The notes beneath the pieces are model-generated. The model was not told the DNA's origin, did not search any database, and saw only the letters and a program-made list of their open reading frames with translations. 64,000 nt of DNA from Dicyema japonicum (Eukaryota; Dicyemida; Rhombozoa; Dicyemidae): positions 1,215,220 to 1,279,219 of the forward strand of contig RDEW01000012.1 in the NCBI GenBank assembly GCA_011109175.1, written 5' to 3'. Both the position numbers and the translations under genes were made by a program. Positions 56,135-64,000 of the stretch are shown here, piece after piece (positions within the stretch are counted from its first letter, which is position 1; every line of letters starts with the position of its first letter).

Positions 56135-57840
56135 ATCCCTCGGAGACCATTACCATTTCGCCCCCATTGCTGTGGAGACAACTGGAACTGTAGGCGCGAA
56201 GACAGACGCCTTTCTCCACAGCATTGGAAGCATACTCGCCTCAAAAAGGTGCGAGCCACAAGAGGGACTCTGGTTGATGCAGAGGCTCGAAATGGCGATT
56301 ATCAGAGGTAACGCCTTCGCCATTCTGTTGTCCTATTATTGTCTAAATTAATTTATTTGTTTAAAAATAAAAGAAATTTGATTTAATAGATTGTTCTCCG
56401 AATTTGCACATTCATTTCAACCATTTGCTCTCTTTTCTTTCCGCTAATGAGTAAAACTTTACAGAATACAAGTTCTGGAACGATTCAGGATCAAGGAGTT
56501 AGTTTGGTTACCCTTAGTCTTCGGATTAATTTAATTTATCTAAAAAAGTATGTGAAAAACATTTGAATGAATGATTTTTAATTTTTAAGTTAATTTGACA
56601 TTGATTGACTGGTCGCGCGTAGCGAGTTGGTATTAAAATTGTTTATTTCATTGGTTTTCGATGTTTTATTTATTAATTAAATCACTCAAATGTGATGCAT
56701 TAAATATCTATATTTGAGGTTAACCAAATTGTTGATTATCGCAAGCTAGTAGAATGTTCTGTATCTTACTTGATTCCACGAGCACATAAACTCTTTAAAA
56801 TGAGCGAAAGCAATAAGCTAGGAATCATTAAATTTAACAAATTGAAATTTTCTCTAAACATAAAAAAACTTATAAAAAATCGGATAAAATTATTTTTATA
56901 TCTAAGCAATCAAGGAAGCCTTTCCAATGAATTTATAAGGGACTTTCTTTGCTCTTACTCGATTCGAGTCACTGAATAACGTTTTCGTATTTTTATGAAT
57001 GAGTTAAGAATCTTTTCTTCAGATCAGTCGGGTGCGCTCAGAATAAAAGGCAAAACAGAGGAGATAGATGCAACTATCTCGAGTCCGTCCCATATCAACT
57101 TAATGAGCAGCCTCAAAAAACAATGAGCCCATCAAGTCTAGCTGATCTAAGGATCTCGAACACGATTTTGTTAAAACGTTGACACTCATCATATTTGATA
57201 TGTAGAAGCCAGATAGAGAAGAATGCTCTTTCCTCTGGAGTCACCAGTTCCTGAGTAATCGGCTTTTTTTTCTTTCGAGTTAGCTTGTTGTGAATCAGAT
57301 ACTCGGAAAATAGAGGCAATTTAACTTGATTTTTATGGCCATAAATTGAAAAAAATAGCATTTAGGAAAGTATTTAATGCTGAAAGCTTTGTTTTCTTGT
57401 GGAAAATGAACTTTCTTTCATCACCACATTTTTTCAATTCTTGAGGAATTCGCATTTCTCAAATTTTTTTCTCAGTTAATATTTTTGACGCATAATTAAG
57501 CTAATAACTACAGTGAAAAAACATAAAGATATTTTGTGCTTAGCTAATTTTTCATCTTGTTCAGCGAAAACAACCATGTACGTCGCCAAAGAAATTAATT
57601 TATGCTAAAAACTATAAGAAATAGGATCACTTGAGATATATTTTGTTCTAAAGTTTCTAAATCATGAAAAATTAAAAATAAAACTTTGCATTCTGAAAAT
57701 CCTTTTAGCCAAGAACTAGAATTAGAGCTAATTGACACGCAAGAAAATACATTTTTTGAAATGAAAAACATATGAGAGATATTATTAAAAAAACATTTTT
57801 CCTTTTATGGCTATGAACCATATTAATGGGACACAATATT
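56135..57840. repeat. Right arm (outer block) of the inverted duplication
   Basis: Reverse complement of 46375-48451 without the 385-bp insert. It contains the shared LINE 3' piece (56137-56350) and the unrecognised coding-like block on the minus strand at 57113-57361. Confidence 0.85.
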
Positions 57841-57879
57841 TATTATTTATTTATTTTATTTAATAACCCCAAAAAGGGA

Positions 57880-58840
57880 ACACCGAGAAAGATAGAGTAA
57901 ACCAACTAATTAAATGATCCCGGTACGCCTCAGCAGGTTCGAGACGTTTTTCCTATATTCCTCAAGAGAACCCACGGATTTCCTGTATAAACGACGATCG
58001 TTTTTTACTAGAGTTTGAAGACGGGTGGGTTTTTTTTCCAAAATACGTGTATTTGAGGCTTCTAGGATTAAACGGAGGAAACGACTTGTTTCGTGACCAC
58101 ACAGACCGAAGAAGCAGGAGTCGTTATTTTTGATAGCGGCGTGGTCAAACAATGGGGGTAAGGTCGAGTAGATATGTTAGACGTGCAAGTTTGTCTGTTA
58201 GGGAGTTGATCTTGTATGATTGGATATTGAAGATCCATAGGTCCATGTGGCACAAGCATACTCTACCGTTGGTTTTAGAATTTGATTATACATGACGATA
58301 ACGCATATCTTGGACGGCCTGGACTTTAAAAGGGATTTCATTATATTCAGTTTCCTGAGAACCTTTGTCATAACGTTCTTCACATGTTGAGAAACTGTCG
58401 TCAAAGTATCAATGTCACTCAAGGATAGTTGGTCGAATCTGTAGTGGTAAGGAGTCTCCATAAATGTTCAAATCCAGTGTATTTTTTTTCTTTCCCTGGT
58501 AAAGATTGTAAACTTTGATTAATCCATGGATATAGAAAGAGGATTCAACTTCAACCAGGCTACAGTCGTCAAATATGTGATTGAAGCTCTGAATTTTAAT
58601 TGTTAATGAAATTGAATGGGGTTTAATTTTCCAGAGACCGCAAGTATAAAATCTCATTATCGATCTTATAGCCTGTGTGACCAGGGCATGAGTAAATAAA
58701 TTGATCCATGAAGTTGGTTTTGGCATTAAATTCCGAAGATGACAAGATAGGGATTTCGAGAAGTCCTCGTGACTTATGAATGCATAATTTTTCATTAGGT
58801 TGTTAGCTCGCACAGTATTTGGAGCAGAAAATGACATTGA
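57880..58840 (-). pseudogene. APE-type LINE family A, internally deleted copy
   Basis: Minus strand: SWINLFTHALVTQAIRSI (segment before the RT, near 58700), then after a deletion LNIYGDSLPL, VSQHVKNVMTKVLRKLNIM, ILKPTVEYACATWTYGS and the C-terminus LCGHETSRFLRLILEAS, YRKSVGSLEEYRKNVSNLLR, ending near 57905. The catalytic YADD block is missing. The tail GGATCATTTAATTAGTTGG matches the other family A ends. Confidence 0.75.
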
Positions 58841-59064
58841 TTCATCTGATAAGTTTATCTTGATTCTACGAATAGTTTTCTATAAAAACTCATGGATTTC
58901 ATATGTCTAATAGGCTCTTTTACGCCATATCTTTTTTGTTTGTGAGCTATGTATTTATCTGATTTAAGCATTTTATGTTTTCCAAATCAGAAGAAGTTTG
59001 CATATGATTCATCTTCAGGGAGTTTCTTTGTTTGACGAGAGGACGAGTCTCCGAGAGGAAAGAT

Positions 59065-59195
59065 TTAATTGATGACAGGTGCGTGTTCTCTGTGAATTTT
59101 CATACCGCTCTTCATAAGGGCAGTCAGTGACGTTCTCGTTATTATGACGACGATGCTATGCTTGCGTCTATCGCGTGCTAGGCGACGGATGAAAT
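59065..59195 (-). repeat. Inverted copy of the 43195/45340 repeat
   Basis: Reverse complement of about 45430-45560 (GAACACGCACCTGTCATCAA and the CATCGTCGTCATAA block). Confidence 0.65.
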
Positions 59196-59246
59196 CCATG
59201 AGTCTTTTATGGAAAACTATTCTTCGAATCAAGCTAAACTTATCAG

Positions 59247-59492
59247 ATGAATCAAAATCTATCTGCTCAAAATTCTGTGCGAGCTAACAACCTAATGAAA
59301 TATTACGCATTCATAAGTCACAAGGACTTCTCGAAATCCCATTCTTGTCATCTTCGGAATTTAATGCAAAAACTAACTTCATGGATCAATTTATTTACAT
59401 ATGCCCTGGTCACACAAGCTATAAGATCTATGAAGAGATCTTATACGTGTGGTCCTGAAGGCATTCCTGAAATTTTGAAAACACCTTTGTAA
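59247..59492 (+). pseudogene. LINE family A fragment before the RT domain
   Basis: The frame WINLFTYALVTQAIRSMKRS, then CGPEGIPEILK, matches the linker into the RT (SCGPDGI at 23628). It forms an inverted pair with 58650-58840 at about 85-90% identity by eye, so these two pieces are a head-to-head duplicate with a spacer of about 400 bp. Confidence 0.65.
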
Positions 59493-59539
59493 TGTTGCAA
59501 TCAATTCGATTACGTCAATTTTTAATTTGTCTTCTGACA

Positions 59540-60190
59540 AATTTTGAGGCTACGTACGAAAAATATCTTATCTTTTGAGGCTACGTACGAAAAATATCTT
59601 ATCTTCGATATGGTACAATTCATAGGAGCATCACTCGTGCTTCGGTAGGGCATATACATTTATAATACACTGAGTTGATTTTATTTCCGCATTTGATTTG
59701 CAGCTCGGGACACGGTAAGATACTGCCCACATTCTTATAAGACATTTAACTGGTCCTGATAGATCGCAAATCTGAGACTACAATATCGGCAGGCCTATGA
59801 GTGTGTAAAAAGGCGGAATTTGAGAAACAGTTATGTACATTGTACAGTCGCTTTTGGCTCATTTAGACAGCATAAAGAGATGTTGTATTTTGTTAGATGC
59901 ATGACAGTTGATGCTTCTTGTAAGGTTGTTTAAGTCCTCTGCAATAAAAAGTTCCAACAATGAACGGAGAAATAGGTAAGGAAAACGAAAAAGATATAAT
60001 GCAATAGAGACGTTTGTCACCCAAATAAGATAAATATTTTAAAGTAGAGTTTTGAATCTTTTACATTTTTCCAACGTTTGTTATTGATAAGAAGAACACC
60101 AGATCGGAAAATCATAGTTCATGGTTTTTCTGATAAATTGTATGTCGATAATCATCGAGCCCTGTTTGTTATGGCCAAAAGAAGTAGCTG
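59540..60190 (+). repeat. Long direct repeat, copy 1
   Basis: Nearly identical to 62933-62998 plus 63444-64000, with a more diverged third copy at about 62270-62450. It begins with a 32-bp unit (TTTTGAGGCTACGTACGAAA...) present twice in tandem at 59539-59604. No coding motif was recognised. Confidence 0.85.
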
Positions 60191-62269
60191 GAATGGTCAA
60201 GAGATTTTAACCTTCTGAGATTCTTATTGTTCTATGGAGCATACCTAACATAAAATCAGCAAAATCTCGGAATAGGCATCATAGTATGATTCCCAGTGGT
60301 TATGTAATATTTTTTATAATATAAATGTTGATTAAATCTACACTTATGGTGCTATAGGATCATATGAAAAAGTTGCGATTTCGTAAATATAACGTTATTA
60401 ATATGTTCAATTAATGGGATATATTTATTAAAACACATATTTTTTTGAAAAAATTACTTTATAAAATAATTAACTTCTTAAAATTTACATTAGTTAAACA
60501 AAAAACCAATTACAGTTACAAACAAAAAACTATTAAAAAAACTATTTGAATTAAAACAGTTTTCGCCCTACAACAGGAAGCATTTGACATGAAGATTTTT
60601 AAATACAATTATTTCCTATCTTATAAAGTTGTAACTTACTTTCCTGGCTTTTATGACGGTCATGAAAACTGATTCTCATTATCAACTACATACAATCAGG
60701 ATTACTTAAAAAGAAAAAGTGCTTTACACAATCTATAGAAAATTTATCACAACGACAATCACCAACACTTTTCCTGCACGGGGTCCATGTTTATCAATAA
60801 CGAACCTCAAAAAATTACAAGATTCGAGCTTTTTTTGGAAGACAATAAACAAATCATGGGATTTAAAGGTTGAATCTCAATGTTGTGCATTCTTGTTGAA
60901 GGTTTCACATATTTACGATATTGTGGGTTTTAACGAGTGACAGCGTAATCAATTAATACATCACTTGCAAAATATATTTTTCTACGGTGAATCAAATGCT
61001 AAATATAGATTAAATAAAAGTAAAAAGTTAAGAACATACGCTAATAACTGTTTTTACTCTAATAATATGTGTGTTCTCGATGAGTGAAGTTATAAATATT
61101 ATGCCTTTATCAGAAAACGCGTTGATTTTTATTTGATGCAGGAAAGCAAAACAAATACTAACGATTTCACAAACAAACTCTCATTTCAGAGAATTCAAGA
61201 AAGCAATAAGATCACATGAAAATTGGAAAAATTGTTAATAATTTTCCAATGTTAGGACTTTTTTAAGCTTCAAATATGGATTAACGAAATCATTGAATAA
61301 AAAATCACAACAAATTAAAAAAGTAATAACAACCGACTTAAATAGATCAATCTACTTTCGAAAGTAGATAATCAATTAACTCTTGGGGCCATTTTTCTCT
61401 CACGAAATCAAGCGTAAACTTCTCTGCATTTCTTGAATTTTGTCTTTAATTTATTTTTTTAAAATTACAATTTAATGTTAAAATAAAGCATTCCATCTGT
61501 TTTATCAAAAGATAAAATTGAAGAAATATCAGTTTTATTGCGTTTTTTAAGTATAGTATCCTTCTTTTTGTAATTCATCGATTTATTCGTATTATGACTA
61601 GAAAATTATTATTTTAAACTTAGTATGCAAATTGTCTTTAGTTTTAGATCGTGAAATATTCTTTTTTTCTTCAAATTTAGTAACCAGGCGGATACAGTTC
61701 AAATTACAGAGTGGTTCCCATGTGTTTTCTTTGCTTTGATAAATGTATGTTAAATACACTACCTTGAATAGCCGACCCATTTAACAAGATATCTCTTCTC
61801 TCCGTTTTTACTAATTTTTGAATCAATTATATCCTCGACCTCGAATTCATCTTCTTTAGAACTCTTTTTAGATTTAAATGGCATGATAACAACAACAGAC
61901 TTTACGCTTTAATTGATTTATTTTATTTCAGCATTAAATAATTTTTATTATAAATATTATAATTTTTAAATTAATGTTAACTACCATAGAATAATTTTAT
62001 GTTTCTTAAAAAATGATTTACTTTTTTATTAACCTCATGTATTATTCTATGCCTGGTCAAGCGAACGTTATTGTTCTGACATATGCGTATTTTATTTAGA
62101 ATTTCGGTTTCTTTCGTATTTTTGTCCTCTTCCTTTTTCTACTATAGTTGCTTCATGTGATTCAGCTGTCTAGTTTTCGTCCAATGTCAGAATGGAAAGA
62201 AAAAAAAAGAATTGCTCTCACACATTCGATTCGAGGAATTTTCATAACAACAAAGAATGTAATTATTCA
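60191..62269. other. AT-rich DNA, no supported gene
   Basis: Holds the diverged partner of the 50440 repeat (61455-61745) and a few unrecognised frames (for example 60719-60940). No intron-exon pattern with a known product. Confidence 0.45.
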
Positions 62270-63082
62270 ATAGTAGAGTTTTGAATCTATTGTATTTTTC
62301 TACGTTGGTTATTGATAAGAAAGACACAAGGCAACACAGCTTATTTCATAGTTGTTGTGATAAATTACCTGTAGATAATTTTCAAGCTTTCTTTGTTATG
62401 ACCAAATGACGTACATGAAATGACCTAAAGAAAATTAAGTTTCTGAGATTTTTCGCATTTATACATGTTTTAAAAATAATGATGAAATATCAAACCTGAT
62501 TCCTAGTATTTTATAATGGTTAATTCCAAGAACAACACCGTTATTTAGAAACAACGTTGATTTCATTTAAATTGAATATTATTACTAGTTAAACCGTTAT
62601 TGAATAATTTTTTTCATTTTGGTCAATGAAAGTAGATATTTTGTCAATATGTTTTTGCTGGAACATATAAGGAAATAACAATATCGTTTGATGTCTTAAC
62701 TGATAAATAAAAAGTCCGACACAAGCTGTAATAACTGAGTTATTGTTGTGTTATTTGACGTTCCTGATTTCTGATCTCATTAGAACCGCTCCGAGGTCCT
62801 CATGCAGATTTCGCGGTATATGTCTGACTTGAAACTAGCATCGATAACAAACTTGTTCTTGCTAGCTAATAATAGACAGAATTCATGGAATAAAGTGGAG
62901 ACATATAGCTATCGCCTCATAAGATACGACATTTTGAGGCTACGTACGAAAAATATCTTATCTTCGATATGGTACAATTCATAGGAGCATCATAAACTCT
63001 ATTAACGAAATCAAACAGAAAATAATTTATGGGAAGAAATAGTCGTTGCTTTTTCTACAGAGCTCAGCTCAAATCGGTAATT

Positions 63083-63160
63083 AAATCAAGATAGAGACTC
63101 TTTGGCCACGTGTTACGTCTAAATTACAAGGTCCATGCAAATTCAAGTATCCAAATCTTT
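63083..63160 (+). pseudogene. LINE family B C-terminal fragment
   Basis: The frame RLFGHVLRLNYKVHANSS matches RWRLFGHILRM at 49510. Confidence 0.5.
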
Positions 63161-63169
63161 GTTGTATGT

Positions 63170-63430
63170 TAGATTTGTGTTGCCAGATTTTTATTTTATG
63201 GTCTTGACCCAAGTGGTCTTGTTTCATGTGAATGCTTAGACAAGTGTTGTATAACAGTAAGTTGAAAGCATTGCAAAATTGTATCAGTGACTCTCCATGA
63301 AGGATATGACAATTTCTTCCGTGTGCTCCAATGCACGTTTCCCCTAGTTTGGCTTTTGCAGGCCTGGCGTTCCAGTCCCCGGATACAATAAGAAAGTAAG
63401 AAGATGAGTTGAGTAAAATGCATCCATCTT
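63170..63430 (-). pseudogene. LINE endonuclease fragment
   Basis: An open minus frame of about 75 codons reads FLIVSGDWNARPAKAKLGET, then CIGAHGRN, then GESLIQFCNAFNLLLYNT, the G-D-x-N-A core of an apurinic endonuclease of the RTE/CR1 type. Together with the adjacent plus-strand piece it fills the insertion that splits the long repeat. Confidence 0.65.
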
Positions 63431-64000
63431 ATCGAGATTTGTTAAGACTCGTGCTCCGGTAGGGAATATAACATTTATAATACACTGAGTTGATTTTATT
63501 TCCGCATTTGATTTGCAGCTCGGGACACGGTAAGATACTGCCCACATTCTTATAAGACATTTAACTGGTCCTGATAGATCGCAAATCTGAGACTACAATA
63601 TCGGCAGGCCTATGAGTGTGTAAAAAGGCGAATTTGCGAAACATTTATGTACATTGTACAGTCGCTTTGGCTCATTTAGACAGCATAAAGAGATGTTGTA
63701 TTTTGTTAGATGCATGACAGTTGATGCTTCTTGTAAGGTTGTTTAAGTCCTCTGCAATAAAAAGTTCCAACAATGAACGGAGAAATAAATAACGAAAAAG
63801 AAATAGATATAATGCAATAGAGACGTTTGTCACCCAAATAAGATAATTATTTTAAGTAGAATTTTGACTCTTTTAAATTTTTCCAATGTTTGTTATTGAT
63901 AAGAAAACCAACAGAGCGGAAAATCATAGTTCATGTATTTCTGATAAATTGTATGTCGATAATTAGCGAGCTCTGTTGTTAAGCCCAAATGAAGTAGCTG

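Larger units (their letters stand above)
62933..64000 (+). repeat. Long direct repeat, copy 2, split by a 445-bp insertion
   Basis: The parts 62933-62998 and 63444-64000 (to the window edge) correspond to a continuous copy at 59540-60190. The inserted 62999-63443 holds LINE pieces. Confidence 0.85.

Noticed and set aside
56770-56979. 69-codon lysine/isoleucine-rich frame in the right arm
   Set aside because: Not preserved as a frame in the matching left arm, so no sign of coding constraint.
60719-60940. 73-codon frame (+)
   Set aside because: No motif or splice structure; isolated in AT-rich DNA.

Overview
The window looks like nuclear DNA of an animal with extremely short spliceosomal introns; a dicyemid mesozoan is the best fit, by inference. 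The sequence shows an animal gene set (an outer-arm axonemal dynein heavy chain, a YTHDC1-type YTH protein, a GT14 core-2/I-type N-acetylglucosaminyltransferase, C2H2 fingers). Standard stop codons are used. Nearly every intron that can be placed by protein homology is only about 21-31 nt long. Established knowledge: dicyemids are animals with introns averaging near 26 nt and with spliced-leader trans-splicing. Ciliates with introns this size recode TAA/TAG and lack this gene set. An orthonectid is the main alternative.

Layout. 1-3.8 kb: a decayed Tigger/pogo-like DNA transposon with intact terminal repeats, then a LINE 3' fragment. 3.8-19.4 kb: one DNAH5/DNAH8-class dynein heavy chain gene of about 4,550 codons cut by nearly 80 tiny introns, two of them GC-AG. 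20.2-25 kb: a Tc1/IS630-type transposon with tandem subterminal repeats, then a long APE-type LINE copy. 25.9-27.9 kb: a nucleolin-like acidic RRM gene (+) and a YTHDC1-like gene (-) that meet tail to tail with 8 bp between stop codons. 28-35 kb: LINE fragments, including a C-terminal PD-(D/E)XK-like domain, and a tRNA-like repeat. 36.1-37.0 kb: a two-finger C2H2 gene. 37-46 kb: more LINE pieces and a second Tigger-like element with perfect TA duplications. 46.4-57.8 kb: an old, eroded inverted duplication around an intact glycosyltransferase gene, whose second, broken copy lies in the opposite arm. 57.8-64 kb: LINE fragments and a long dispersed direct repeat.

The host genes do not form an obvious pathway. 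They are compact islands with very short 5' leaders in a transposon-rich, AT-rich background. Four of the five have a TAG 2-5 nt before the proposed start codon, as expected for trans-splice acceptors. The dynein and YTH genes carry several single-base frame breaks, mostly in or next to short A or G runs. These are more easily explained as consensus base errors than as pseudogene decay, but that cannot be settled from this sequence alone.
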